The notes under the pieces: model-generated
The model's database searches: none
What the model was told of the DNA's origin: nothing
Seen by the model: the letters and a program-made list of their open reading frames with translations, nothing else
Program-made: the position numbers and the translations under genes
In this document: piece by piece, positions 6,080 to 13,931 of the stretch
Position numbering within the stretch: position 1 is the stretch's first letter
How the letters are laid out: each line of letters begins with the position of its first letter
DNA from: Kitasatospora humi
GTDB lineage: Bacteria > Actinomycetota > Actinomycetes > Streptomycetales > Streptomycetaceae
Assembly: GCF_020907985.1 (NCBI RefSeq)
Contig: NZ_JAJJPA010000018.1
Location: 62,001 to 126,000, forward strand
Direction: 5' to 3'
Length of the DNA stretch: 64,000 nucleotides

Positions 6080-7129
6080 TCAGCGCACCGGCCGCACCAC
6101 GCCCTCCGGCGCGTGCCCGTCCCCATCGAGCAGGTCCTGCGAGACCCAGTACGGCTCGACCAGCGCCACGTCCTCGATCGCGCGCCCCGGCCCCTTCCAC
6201 ACCGTCTTCAGGTGGCCGCCGCGCTGGTGGGGGTACTGCCGCCACCCGCTCGCCCCCGTACCGGAGCCCGCCGAGGCGCGCGCCCGGCGGCCCGCCTCCT
6301 GAGCCCGGATCCGCGCCAGGCGCAGCCTGGGCCCCAGCCGCCAGCCAACCCGCAGGAACGACTCCGGCTTGTTCCATGCACGCGGACCGCGCTTGGCGCT
6401 CTTGCCGCTGCTCGGAGCCGCGAGCTCGATGTCGGCCTTCGAGGAGCACACGTAGGACACCAACCGCAGTACGTCCTCCAGCAGGCCCTGCTGACCGGGC
6501 GTCGGATCCTCCCGCCCCGCCTTGCGGGCGATGCGGGCAGCGAGGTCGTACGCCGTGAAGCGGTCCCCGGGCTCCGCCGGAATGCTGCAGTGGATGAACT
6601 CCAGCATCGGCAGGCCGTCCGGATCCTCCAGGACCTCGGCCACGGCCATCACGGCGATGGTGCCCATCCGCTTGTCCGACGTGGAGCAGAGCAACGTGCT
6701 GTTCCTCACCCGCCCGATGGCGAACAGCCCCAGCAGGCGCCCTGGTGAACCGTCGCTCAGCGCGCACGGCCACGGCTCGGCCAGCACGATCAGCGGGTCC
6801 GGGTGGCGCAGCCGGCGGAACACACCGCCATCCATCTTGCCCACCTTGTAGGTGCGCAGCTCCGCGCCCATCTCCGGGTGCACCGCGAGAACCGTCTTGC
6901 CCCGGCCCCACAGCCGCCAGGTCGCCGCCATCGTGGTGCTGGCTCGGATCTCCTGCACGGTCAGGCCCGCGTCCCCCACCGCGATGGACGCGCCGCCCTC
7001 GATCGCTTCCTGCGGCAGGTGGCCGAGCCCGATCCGCTGCAGCAACGCGTTCGAGGTCTGCGCCTCCCGCACCATCCGCTCAGCGACCTCGGCCGCTGCC
7101 CTCCCGATCTGCACGTCCCTGCTGGCCAT
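6080..7129 (-). CDS. Uncharacterised 349-aa phage-associated protein
   Basis: The ATG at 7129 (MASRDVQIG) has GGGAGG upstream. The N-terminal region is helical, the centre alternates strands and helices (LLGLFAIGRVRNS, MGTIAVMAVAEVL). The C-terminal part is very basic and ends with WRQYPHQRGGH and VEPYW. That basic tail with a WRxxP...VxPYW pattern resembles the C-terminal domain of several uncharacterised phage and AcrVA2-like proteins, but this likeness is from memory and weak. It lies just downstream of the small-terminase-like gene. Confidence 0.55.
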   Translation of the reverse strand: MASRDVQIGRAAAEVAERMVREAQTSNALLQRIGLGHLPQEAIEGGASIAVGDAGLTVQEIRASTTMAATWRLWGRGKTVLAVHPEMGAELRTYKVGKMDGGVFRRLRHPDPLIVLAEPWPCALSDGSPGRLLGLFAIGRVRNSTLLCSTSDKRMGTIAVMAVAEVLEDPDGLPMLEFIHCSIPAEPGDRFTAYDLAARIARKAGREDPTPGQQGLLEDVLRLVSYVCSSKADIELAAPSSGKSAKRGPRAWNKPESFLRVGWRLGPRLRLARIRAQEAGRRARASAGSGTGASGWRQYPHQRGGHLKTVWKGPGRAIEDVALVEPYWVSQDLLDGDGHAPEGVVRPVR

Positions 7130-7233
7130 CGATGCCCTCCCGGCAGCCGGGCCCCTGCGGTCCGGCATGCCGCCACACTCGCCAAGGCGCAGATATCAGG
7201 ACAACAGGCGTAATCCATAAGTAAGTTGGACGA

Positions 7234-7860
7234 TCAGACCTCTTGGGTATCGACCACTTCCGCGTCGATCACCGCGCCCTGCTGCTCCTCCGCCGCGAAC
7301 TGCGCCCGGATGTCGGCCAGCCGCGCCGCGAGCCGGCCGATCTGCTCCGGCGGCGCCAGCACCGGCGCCGTTTCCCCAGGGCCCGCCGCCGTCAGCTCGA
7401 TGCGAGCCTGCGCCGCCCGCCCGAACGTCTCCGGCGCCACGCAGGCGAGCAGGAACTGCGCGGCCCGCCAGTCCGGCTGCGCGAAGTCCCGCTCCGTCTG
7501 CACCACCAGCTCGCCCGTCTCCGCGTCCCGCACCGTCCGGGTCCGCTCGCGCACCACATGCCCGCCCTGCGCCGCCTTGCGCACCAGCAGCACCAACTGC
7601 GCCTTGCCCTCGCTCCGCGCGCGCATGAACCTGTCGCGGAACTCGCGGAACATCCGCTCACCTGACCGGGCTCGCTCCCCCGACTCCAGCCGCTGCTGCT
7701 CCTGCTCCCCGCGCTCCAGCCAGCGGTAGACCGTGGACGCGTGCACGCCGGCCATCGCCGCCGCGTCCCCGAGCGGCACCCCCGCCCGCACAGCGTCGAG
7801 CAGCCGCTTCTCCACCTCCGGCTGGAGGGCAGAGCGGCGGCCAGGGCGACGGGATTCCAC
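7234..7860 (-). CDS. Helix-turn-helix protein, phage terminase small subunit-like
   Basis: The product is 208 aa. Residues about 12-50 form a helix-turn-helix (VEKRLLDAVRAG, then ASTVYRWLERG), followed by a charged FREFRDRFMRARSEG stretch and the tail DWRAAQFLLACVAPETFG. This order is that of the phBC6A51/terminase-small-subunit-like family, whose members recognise phage DNA for packaging. A large terminase is not adjacent and is not found in the window, so the role stays putative. It is divergent from the TIGR02391 gene. Confidence 0.65.
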   Translation of the reverse strand: MESRRPGRRSALQPEVEKRLLDAVRAGVPLGDAAAMAGVHASTVYRWLERGEQEQQRLESGERARSGERMFREFRDRFMRARSEGKAQLVLLVRKAAQGGHVVRERTRTVRDAETGELVVQTERDFAQPDWRAAQFLLACVAPETFGRAAQARIELTAAGPGETAPVLAPPEQIGRLAARLADIRAQFAAEEQQGAVIDAEVVDTQEV

Positions 7861-8019
7861 AGCGGGGACCGTACGACCACCAGCAGCTCAGTGGCGCCCC
7901 GAGCCCACCGCGAAGAGGCGCCGAGCCCCAAGTCTCCGACGGCCCCGATTACCCATGCAGAGCCGCCGGCCAGCGGATAGCCTGCCGAACCAGGACAGGC
8001 AGTACGGGTGGGGAGCACC

Positions 8020-9291
8020 ATGCTTGAGGACCAGCGAGTCAAGATGCCAACACCGGGTGGCGAGTCGGGCGAGCAGATGCTTCAGGTGATCTTCCGCGAG
8101 TTCCTGCGGACCTCGCGATGGCCCGACTTCGGCACGGTCTATCGGCTACTGCGCCGTGAGGATGGAGACGTCGAAGCCGCCCTGGGGGAGCTGTCGGAAG
8201 ACCTCGTCAAGGGAGCGAGTGCGTTCGGACACCCGCTGCCCGATCCTGGGACTGAACTCCAGCTAACTCTCGTCGGCATGCGCTATTGCGACTGGTCCGG
8301 CGTCGTGGAGGAACTGATCTTCGATCTCCTGTGGTACGCCTGCAAAGTCGAAGCGGAGTGGCCGGCCAGCGCCAGCGAACGCCCGGCAATCACCAGCGAG
8401 GGCTTCTACAGCGAGAAGTTCGACCACATGGCGAGTCATCGGGCGGAGGTCGAAGGGTTCGTGGAGGCGTTCTCCGTTGCGCTTGGAGACGACGAGGAAC
8501 GCTCTCACGCCAAGAAGTCGTTCAAGCTGGTGGAGGCCGCGCTGCGCAGTGCCGTGTACCAGGCCGGCGTGCTGCTTCACGGGACGCAGCCAGGCTTCAA
8601 GACCATCATGCGGCAGGAGAACGAGCACGCCTGGCGGATCACTGTTGACCACCGTATCCAGGCGTTCCGTGACGTAGGCGACATTCAGGAGTGGTGGGAC
8701 CGCTCGGTCGCTCTGAAGCGCAAGGAGAAGAGAGCCCTCGGATGTGTGGTGGGTGTAGACGGCACGGTGATGAATCTGAACGTAGCCGATCTCCTCGGCC
8801 GGGACTTGTACCAGCCACCAGCCTCGACGGTCGACATCACGACGGCGGCCCCCGCCGAGCAGCTCACCCTGAGCTGCACCCTGCATCCGCTGATCGCCGA
8901 GGCATCCGCCGACCGCTTCAGGAAAGGCCTGTGCCTCGACGCAGTTCTGCATGCCCTCAAAGCAGTCGAGTACAGGGTGCAGACCCTTTCGGGCTCATCC
9001 AAGATCGGCGAGGACCTGATGGGCTTCGTTCTCGGCTCCATTGCACCCCGACTCACAGTCACCCGCTCGGTCGGAGGCTCGCTACCGAGTGAACAGGCGG
9101 GAATGAGGGACCTGTTCAAGGGGGCGATGACGGCACTGCGCAACCCCCGCGCCCACGGCCCCCACCACCCGGATGATCCGGACGAGGCTCAAGAAATGCT
9201 GGTCCTGGCGAGCTTCCTCATGCGGCGCCTGGACCTCGCGGAGGCATCTCTGAATACACAGGGAGCAGCCATCGGCACGGCTTCACCCTAG
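8020..9291 (+). CDS. TIGR02391 (Ymh-type) C-terminal domain protein
   Basis: The product is 423 aa; ATG at 8020 has GGGGAG 4 nt upstream. Residues from about 290 to 410 match TIGR02391: LHPLIAEAS, then ALKAVEYRVQ, then RDLFKGAMTALRNPRAHG and a closing LASFLMRRLDLAE. This domain is related to a HEPN-like all-helical fold with an R-N-P-R-x-H core and often occurs near defence genes; the biochemical role is not settled. The N-terminal 280 residues are unassigned. It is the only plus-strand gene of the left arm, flanked by the deazaguanine operon, so it may be a defence or moron gene. Confidence 0.75.
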   Translation: MLEDQRVKMPTPGGESGEQMLQVIFREFLRTSRWPDFGTVYRLLRREDGDVEAALGELSEDLVKGASAFGHPLPDPGTELQLTLVGMRYCDWSGVVEELIFDLLWYACKVEAEWPASASERPAITSEGFYSEKFDHMASHRAEVEGFVEAFSVALGDDEERSHAKKSFKLVEAALRSAVYQAGVLLHGTQPGFKTIMRQENEHAWRITVDHRIQAFRDVGDIQEWWDRSVALKRKEKRALGCVVGVDGTVMNLNVADLLGRDLYQPPASTVDITTAAPAEQLTLSCTLHPLIAEASADRFRKGLCLDAVLHALKAVEYRVQTLSGSSKIGEDLMGFVLGSIAPRLTVTRSVGGSLPSEQAGMRDLFKGAMTALRNPRAHGPHHPDDPDEAQEMLVLASFLMRRLDLAEASLNTQGAAIGTASP

Positions 9292-9325
9292 CGCCGGTGC
9301 ACTCGGTCACCGGCAGCGCTCATGA

Positions 9326-9358
9326 CGGTGCCCTGGACTGGAGCAGCCCAGGGCACCG
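9326..9358. terminator. Bidirectional terminator between convergent genes
   Basis: An 11-bp perfect inverted repeat (CGGTGCCCTGG and its complement) sits between the plus-strand gene ending at 9291 and the minus-strand gene ending at 9368, so it can serve both. Confidence 0.65.
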
Positions 9359-9367
9359 GAGAGGCCG

Positions 9368-9841
9368 TCACTCCCAGCCGAGGTTGTCCACGATCTCGTC
9401 GTACGCGTACCCCGTGACAGCGCTGAGCACCTGAGGCAGCGCCGCCACAGTCCTCGGCGCTCCGCTGTGCTCGTCCGGGGCAGTGACCGCCTCAGGCTGG
9501 CCGAGAGTGGTTTGGCGAGGGCCGTCCGGGGTTTCCCAGATGGCGACCACGAGCGCGCTGTCGGGCAGACCAGCGAGGTGGCTGCGCAGGAGGGCGACGT
9601 CTACGGCTGCTTCCGGGCCGTCCTCCTGCGGCAGAGCGATGACCGGCACGCGCCGCCCGGTGTGGTCTCGGATAGTGGCCTGCACGGGCCAGCCGATGGC
9701 GATCCGGCGCGGGCCACCGTCCTCCGGTGAGTCGACGTCGGCGACGACCGGTGCCCGGTTGGGCAGCTGGGCCAGGTAAGTGCGCAGCTGGGCGACGCGC
9801 TGGGCCTCCTCGGGCAGGTCTGCGGGCAGGGCGAACATCAT
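9368..9841 (-). CDS. Uncharacterised protein with an internal duplication
   Basis: The product is 157 aa. The first of two adjacent ATGs (9841) lies 9 nt from AAGGAG. Two similar units of about 55 residues are visible: VAQLRTYLAQLPNRAPVV...ALPQ and VALLRSHLAGLPDSALVV...ALPQ. Each has an N-terminal helix, a central strand rich in Val and a strand before ALPQ. No known family was recognised. It lies 105 bp after the folE gene in the same direction and has its own leader hairpin, so it may be made with or just after the deazaguanine enzymes. Confidence 0.6.
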   Translation of the reverse strand: MMFALPADLPEEAQRVAQLRTYLAQLPNRAPVVADVDSPEDGGPRRIAIGWPVQATIRDHTGRRVPVIALPQEDGPEAAVDVALLRSHLAGLPDSALVVAIWETPDGPRQTTLGQPEAVTAPDEHSGAPRTVAALPQVLSAVTGYAYDEIVDNLGWE

Positions 9842-9867
9842 GGTGGGCGTCTCCTTGGTGTGTCGGC

Positions 9868-9897
9868 GGCCGGGGTTCGCGGCCCCGGCCTGGCACT
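9868..9897 (-). promoter_or_regulatory. Leader hairpin, copy f
   Basis: The transcript reads AGTGCCA, then a perfect 8-bp GGCCGGGG stem over a CCGCGAA loop, then a spacer, AAGGAG and the ATG pair. Confidence 0.55.
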
Positions 9898-9946
9898 GCC
9901 ATCCTCCCGCGCCGTCGGCCGGGAAGGGCACAACTCCTCTGCGGTT

Positions 9947-10546
9947 TCAGGAGGATGCGGGTAGCAGCGTGAGCACCTCGGAGCGGGCTACCGGGTCGGT
10001 GTCCAGCAGCCCCGCCAGGTGGGTGGTGACCATCGCAGCCCCGTGGGCACGGGCTCCGCGCAGGGCCATACAGGCGTGCTGGGAGCGGATCAGGCAAGCC
10101 GCGCCGTCCACGTCCATGTGCGTGGTGAGAGCGTCGACGACCTGGCGGCCGAGCCGTTCCTGGACCTGCGGTCGGGCCGCGTACTCCTGCGCGAGCCGGG
10201 CGAGCTTGGACAGGCCGACGATGCGGGCACCGGGCTTGGGCAGGTAAGCGACGGTCGCCCTGCCGGTGAACGGCAGCACGTGGTGCTCGCACAGGGCGGT
10301 GATCGGCACGTCCACCGCGGCGATCAACCCGGGCCGGTCGGCCTCGGGCGGGAAGGTGACGGCCAGGTGCCGCGTCGGGTCCGTATGCACGCCGGCGGTC
10401 AGCTCGGCCAGCGCCTTCGCCAGCCGCCGCGGGGTGTCCGCGGTGGACGGGCTGTCGCACGGGATGCCGAGCGCGGCCAGCAGGCCGGAGGCGTGGGTGG
10501 CGGCCAGGGCCAGGTCGACGGCGGCCGGTACGGTTTTGGTGGTCAT
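9947..10546 (-). CDS. folE: GTP cyclohydrolase I (FolE-type)
   Basis: The product is 199 aa. It has the zinc and catalytic signature of GTP cyclohydrolase I: ALCEHHVLPFTG, then GLSKLARLAQEYAARPQVQERL and SQHACMALRGAR. The enzyme converts GTP to dihydroneopterin triphosphate, the first step to folate and to 7-deazaguanines. Its place at the end of an operon with QueD, QueE and DpdA-like genes points to the deazaguanine route. The ATG at 10546 overlaps the queE stop as ATGA. The C-terminus is complete. Whether it is bifunctional in folate supply cannot be told. Confidence 0.93.
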   Translation of the reverse strand: MTTKTVPAAVDLALAATHASGLLAALGIPCDSPSTADTPRRLAKALAELTAGVHTDPTRHLAVTFPPEADRPGLIAAVDVPITALCEHHVLPFTGRATVAYLPKPGARIVGLSKLARLAQEYAARPQVQERLGRQVVDALTTHMDVDGAACLIRSQHACMALRGARAHGAAMVTTHLAGLLDTDPVARSEVLTLLPASS

Positions 10547-11280
10547 CGGTTGCGTTCTCCAGGCCACAGCAGCACATGCTGCCGCATCGTCAGGTTCCAG
10601 TGGCGGTCGATCACCGCGTCAGCCAGAGTGCGGGCGACCTCGATGGTGCGCTCCGGGGTGGTGCCTTCGGGCATCACCCACACCGCGTGCGGCGGGATCC
10701 GGAAGCGGTCGACCAGCTCGCCGATCTCCGCCAGGTCGTCGGGGCCAGTGGCGACGAACTTGAACCGGGCCCGGCGCCAGGGGCTGCGGGCCAAGCCGGC
10801 GTACTGCTCCAGCGCCTCGGGCACGATGCGGCGCTGTTCCGGGTCGCCGGTGTGGGCCAGCTTCGGGGAGACGTTGAAGGTCAGCCCCGGCACCGCCATG
10901 GTCACCGAGGCGGCCACCAGGGTCCCGTTGGTCTCCACTTCGACGCGGCGGAGGGTGTGCCGCAGGACGGCCATCAGGGCGCGCCAGCCGTCGCTGCGCT
11001 GGTGCAGCAGCGGCTCGCCGCCGGTCAGCACGACCAGGGCGTGCGGGCTGCTGGCCAGCCACTCGGTCAGCTCGACCACTGGCCTGCGGGTGATCTCCTT
11101 GCGCAGGTCGAACCGCTTGCCGTCCCAGCTGTACGGGGTGTCGCACCAGGGGCAGGACAGGTTGCAGGCGCCCAGGCGCAGAAACAGGGCCAGCGCGCCG
11201 GAACTCGGCCCTTCTCCCTGGAGGGTGGGGCCGAAGGTCTCCACGACTGGCAGGCTCACCGCTGCCGTCTCGGCGTTCAC
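10543..11280 (-). CDS. queE: 7-carboxy-7-deazaguanine synthase (radical SAM)
   Basis: The product is 245 aa. The radical SAM signature CNLSCPWCDTPYSW (C-x3-C-x2-C) lies near residue 39, preceded by the substrate-binding GPTLQGEGP. VVLTGGEPLL near residue 93 and VEVETNGTL near 122 are the glycine-rich and ETNGT motifs of QueE. It converts 6-carboxytetrahydropterin to 7-carboxy-7-deazaguanine. GTG at 11280 overlaps the queD stop (GTGA) and has GGAGGG upstream. Its product is normally taken to preQ0 by QueC, for which no gene is seen. Confidence 0.93.
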   Translation of the reverse strand: MNAETAAVSLPVVETFGPTLQGEGPSSGALALFLRLGACNLSCPWCDTPYSWDGKRFDLRKEITRRPVVELTEWLASSPHALVVLTGGEPLLHQRSDGWRALMAVLRHTLRRVEVETNGTLVAASVTMAVPGLTFNVSPKLAHTGDPEQRRIVPEALEQYAGLARSPWRRARFKFVATGPDDLAEIGELVDRFRIPPHAVWVMPEGTTPERTIEVARTLADAVIDRHWNLTMRQHVLLWPGERNR

Positions 11281-11747
11281 GGGGCCCTCCAGTGGGCGGC
11301 GTTGACCGCGGTCTCGGTCACCGTGACCTGGGCGACCCGGGCGCCGGCGGCGCGGGGCAGGGTGTGCAGGGCTTCGGCGGCGACGCGGGCGAGCAGTTCG
11401 GCGACGGCTTCGACACTGGGCCAGGCGAGGCCGGTGGCGTGCTGCTCCTGCTCGGTCGGGTCGGTGGCGCCGAACCGGAACAGCTTGCTGCCCTGTCCGG
11501 CGAGAACGGGTGCCAGCGGGTCGGTCGCGCCCAGCATGGCGCCGTGGTCGAGGAAGGTGTCGATCCACTGGCGCAGGGCCCGCTTGAAGGCGCCGAACTC
11601 CACGACGGTGCCGGCCGCCAGCTCGGGTGCCTCGACCGTCACTTCGACGTTCCAGCTGTGGCCGTGCAGGTTCTCGCACTTGCTGGCCAGGTGCGGCAGC
11701 CGGTGGGCCGTCTCGAAGTTGTGGCGGACTGTCACAGCGTGGTTCAC
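11277..11747 (-). CDS. queD: 6-carboxy-5,6,7,8-tetrahydropterin synthase
   Basis: The product is 156 aa, T-fold enzyme. FETAHRLPHLASKCENLHGH at residues about 11-30 provides the three zinc-binding His and the catalytic Cys (C24). VEFGAFKRAL and the closing VTVTETAVNAAHW fit QueD of the larger QueD2 type. It turns dihydroneopterin triphosphate into 6-carboxytetrahydropterin. GTG start overlaps the stop of the previous gene. Confidence 0.9.
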   Translation of the reverse strand: MNHAVTVRHNFETAHRLPHLASKCENLHGHSWNVEVTVEAPELAAGTVVEFGAFKRALRQWIDTFLDHGAMLGATDPLAPVLAGQGSKLFRFGATDPTEQEQHATGLAWPSVEAVAELLARVAAEALHTLPRAAGARVAQVTVTETAVNAAHWRAP

Positions 11748-12103
11748 GGCCGCGCCTCCGGCACCGGGCGGACGATGGCGCCGGCTTCGCCGTCCTCACT
11801 GACCGACACCTGCTCGACGCGCAGGCCGAGTGCGGCCAGGTGCCCGGCGAGGGAGCGGGCCAGCAGTTCGCAGGAGGCGGCGCCGCACTCGCGGTCGCCA
11901 GGCCCCCACCAGGCGCGGATCACGTCCTGCAGGTCGTGGAACTCGAAGGCCCTGTCGTCGTGGTCGACGTGGATGCGGGCCTGGAGGTGGAAGAGGTGGC
12001 GGTGGCGGGCGCGCAGGTAGGAGCGGTGCTCGGGCGCGGCCGGCCAGTGGTGGAAGCCGGGGACGCGGACTTCGGTCCACACGATCGCGGTCGAGGTGGT
12101 CAT
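11744..12103 (-). CDS. Small T-fold (diverged QueD-like) protein
   Basis: The product is 119 aa. HRHLFHLQARIHVDHDDRAF, then EFHDLQDVIRAW, then SCELLARSLAGHL and VSVSEDGEAGA follow the strand and helix order of T-fold enzymes such as QueD, with HxH in place of part of the zinc site and a Glu in the final strand. It lacks the CxxxHGH of true QueD. Similar proteins occur in actinophages next to QueD. It may take over a missing step or act as a subunit; this is inference. ATG start, with 4-nt overlaps to both neighbours. Confidence 0.6.
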   Translation of the reverse strand: MTTSTAIVWTEVRVPGFHHWPAAPEHRSYLRARHRHLFHLQARIHVDHDDRAFEFHDLQDVIRAWWGPGDRECGAASCELLARSLAGHLAALGLRVEQVSVSEDGEAGAIVRPVPEARP

Positions 12104-13035
12104 GCCGGGGTGTTCTCCTTCGGGTTCAGGGGCGGGTAGGGGCCCTGCTGGAGCAGGTGTTCGCGGGTGGTGCGGGCCAGCGTCCAGACGGTGTTGGTGG
12201 CCTCGACGGTCTGCGCGCACATCTGGCAGCAGGCGGTGCGGCCGCGGGTCGGGTGGGCGGGTTGGTCGAGGTCGTAGCTGAAGCCGCGGTTGATGACGCC
12301 GACCTTGCGCAGCAGTGCGGAGTCGATCCGCACGTCCGGCCAGCGCAGCGGGCCCAGCCAGGTGGAGGAGTCGCAGGAGTCCGGCGGCAGGGCCATGCAC
12401 CATTCGTTGACGGTCAGTCCGAGCACGTGGACCCACAGGTCGGGGTAGCGGCGGTGGCGTTCCCACAGGGTGTGCAGCAGCCGCAGCCGGACAGGGGCGG
12501 GGGCTTGGACGACGTTGCCGAAGCAGATCCGGTCGTACTGCTCGGCGAGCTCATCGAAGTAGTCCCAGCCGTCCACCAGCGGGTGGTAGACCGGGATCGG
12601 TGCCAGGCCGGCGGCCTCCAGGCGGGCGCGGGTGCGGATCTTGTTGTCCCGGCCGCCCTGGTCAAGTTCGATGTAGCCCCACAGCCGGTCGCCGTGGCGG
12701 CGGACGAGTTCGACATAGCGGTCGTACAGGTCCTCGAAGCCGTCGATCTGCTCAGGCGCCAGGCGCAGCGCCTCGTCCATGGAGACGCCGGTCTGCCGCT
12801 TGTGCTGGTTGGTCAGCCAGAAGATCCCGGAGTCGAGGAGCACCTGGTGGCCGACGTCCAGCAGGGCGACCAGGCGCCGCTCCTGCGCCTCACTGAGCAG
12901 ATCGTTGGTGGCCAGCAGCGTGTACCGCGGGTAGTGCTCGGAGTCTCCGGCGGCGAAGTAGATGTGACGGTCGGCCGGGTCGAAGGCGCCGCCGCCGGTC
13001 TGCTTGCGCTCCGGCACGGGCTGAGGGGCGGTCAT
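12100..13035 (-). CDS. dpdA: DpdA-like 7-deazaguanine DNA transglycosylase, paralogue 1
   Basis: The product is 311 aa. It has the TIM-barrel pattern of phage TGT-like DpdA proteins: LLDSGIFWLTN (Asp68, equal to the general-base Asp of tRNA-guanine transglycosylase DSGG), then WGYIELDQGG, IPVYHP, FGNVVQ, WVHVLGL, and a second conserved Asp in PPDSCDSSTW (about 218-226). A C-terminal RTACCQMC cluster (269-273) may bind zinc. Such enzymes exchange guanine in DNA for a 7-deazaguanine base. ATG at 13035 has AAGGAG upstream and overlaps the next gene. The family call rests on motif pattern and neighbourhood. Confidence 0.8.
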   Translation of the reverse strand: MTAPQPVPERKQTGGGAFDPADRHIYFAAGDSEHYPRYTLLATNDLLSEAQERRLVALLDVGHQVLLDSGIFWLTNQHKRQTGVSMDEALRLAPEQIDGFEDLYDRYVELVRRHGDRLWGYIELDQGGRDNKIRTRARLEAAGLAPIPVYHPLVDGWDYFDELAEQYDRICFGNVVQAPAPVRLRLLHTLWERHRRYPDLWVHVLGLTVNEWCMALPPDSCDSSTWLGPLRWPDVRIDSALLRKVGVINRGFSYDLDQPAHPTRGRTACCQMCAQTVEATNTVWTLARTTREHLLQQGPYPPLNPKENTPA

Positions 13036-13931
13036 CGGTGCTGCGCTCCTTCGGGGCCGAGGGCGAGCTGGCCGAGCAGGTCGTGCAGGCGGGTGGCCGA
13101 GTGCTGCCAACAGCGGCCGAGCGCGCCGGCAGCGTCCGCGCACAGCCGGGCGGCGGCCGCGTAGGATCCCTGGTCGCCGTCGGCATAGCGGAACCCATCC
13201 GGGAGCGAGCCGATCCTGCGCAGCATCGCCGTCTCGATCCGTTGGTGGTTCCAGCGCAGCGGGGCCAGCCAGGACGAGGAGTCGCAGGAGTCCGGCGGGG
13301 CAGCAAGGCACACCTCGGAGGCGGTCAGGCCGAGAGCGTGTATCCACAGGTGTGGATAATTCTGCCGCCGCTCCCACAAGGTGTGCAGAATCCGCAGCCG
13401 CACCGGGCCCGGGGCCTGCACGATGTTGCCCACGCAGATCCGGTCGTACTGCGAGGCGAGCTCATCGAAGTAGTCCCAGCCGTCCACCAGCGGGTGGTAG
13501 ACCGGGATCGGTGCCAGGCCCAGATCCTGGAGGGCTTCGCGCTGGCGGAGCTTGTGCTCCCGGCCGCCCTGGTCCAACTCGATGTAGCCCCACAGCTGGT
13601 CCCCGTAGGTGGTGGCCAGGTGCACGTACCGCTCGCGCAGTTGGGCGAAGCCGTCGATCTGCTCGGGGGCGAGGGCCAGCGCCTCGTCCATGGTCACCCC
13701 GTGGGTGCGGCTGTGCCGGTTGGTCAGCCAGAAGATGCCCGAGTCGAGCAGCACCCGGTTGCCGGCCTCCAGCAGGGCGTTCAGCCGCTGCTCCTCCGCC
13801 TGCCCCATCAGCTCGTTGACGGCGGTCAGCACGTGCGGCCCGGCGTTGTACTCTCCGCCCCCGGCGAGGAAGTAGATCGGCCGCTCACCACGGTCGAACG
13901 CTCCGCCGCCGGTGGCGCGCGGCGTGCTCAC
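13032..13931 (-). CDS. dpdA: DpdA-like 7-deazaguanine DNA transglycosylase, paralogue 2
   Basis: The product is 299 aa and is a clear paralogue of the gene downstream: LLDSGIFWLTN (Asp63), WGYIELDQGG, IPVYHPLVDGWDYFDELA, VGNIVQAP and PPDSCDSSSW are kept. The C-terminal region diverges completely after about residue 235 and lacks the CCxxC cluster, carrying instead an Ala-rich helical stretch with scattered Cys. Both catalytic Asp positions are intact, so both copies look active; they may form a heteromer or act on different bases or sequence contexts. GTG start overlaps the stop of the ParB-like gene. Confidence 0.8.
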   Translation of the reverse strand: MSTPRATGGGAFDRGERPIYFLAGGGEYNAGPHVLTAVNELMGQAEEQRLNALLEAGNRVLLDSGIFWLTNRHSRTHGVTMDEALALAPEQIDGFAQLRERYVHLATTYGDQLWGYIELDQGGREHKLRQREALQDLGLAPIPVYHPLVDGWDYFDELASQYDRICVGNIVQAPGPVRLRILHTLWERRQNYPHLWIHALGLTASEVCLAAPPDSCDSSSWLAPLRWNHQRIETAMLRRIGSLPDGFRYADGDQGSYAAAARLCADAAGALGRCWQHSATRLHDLLGQLALGPEGAQHR

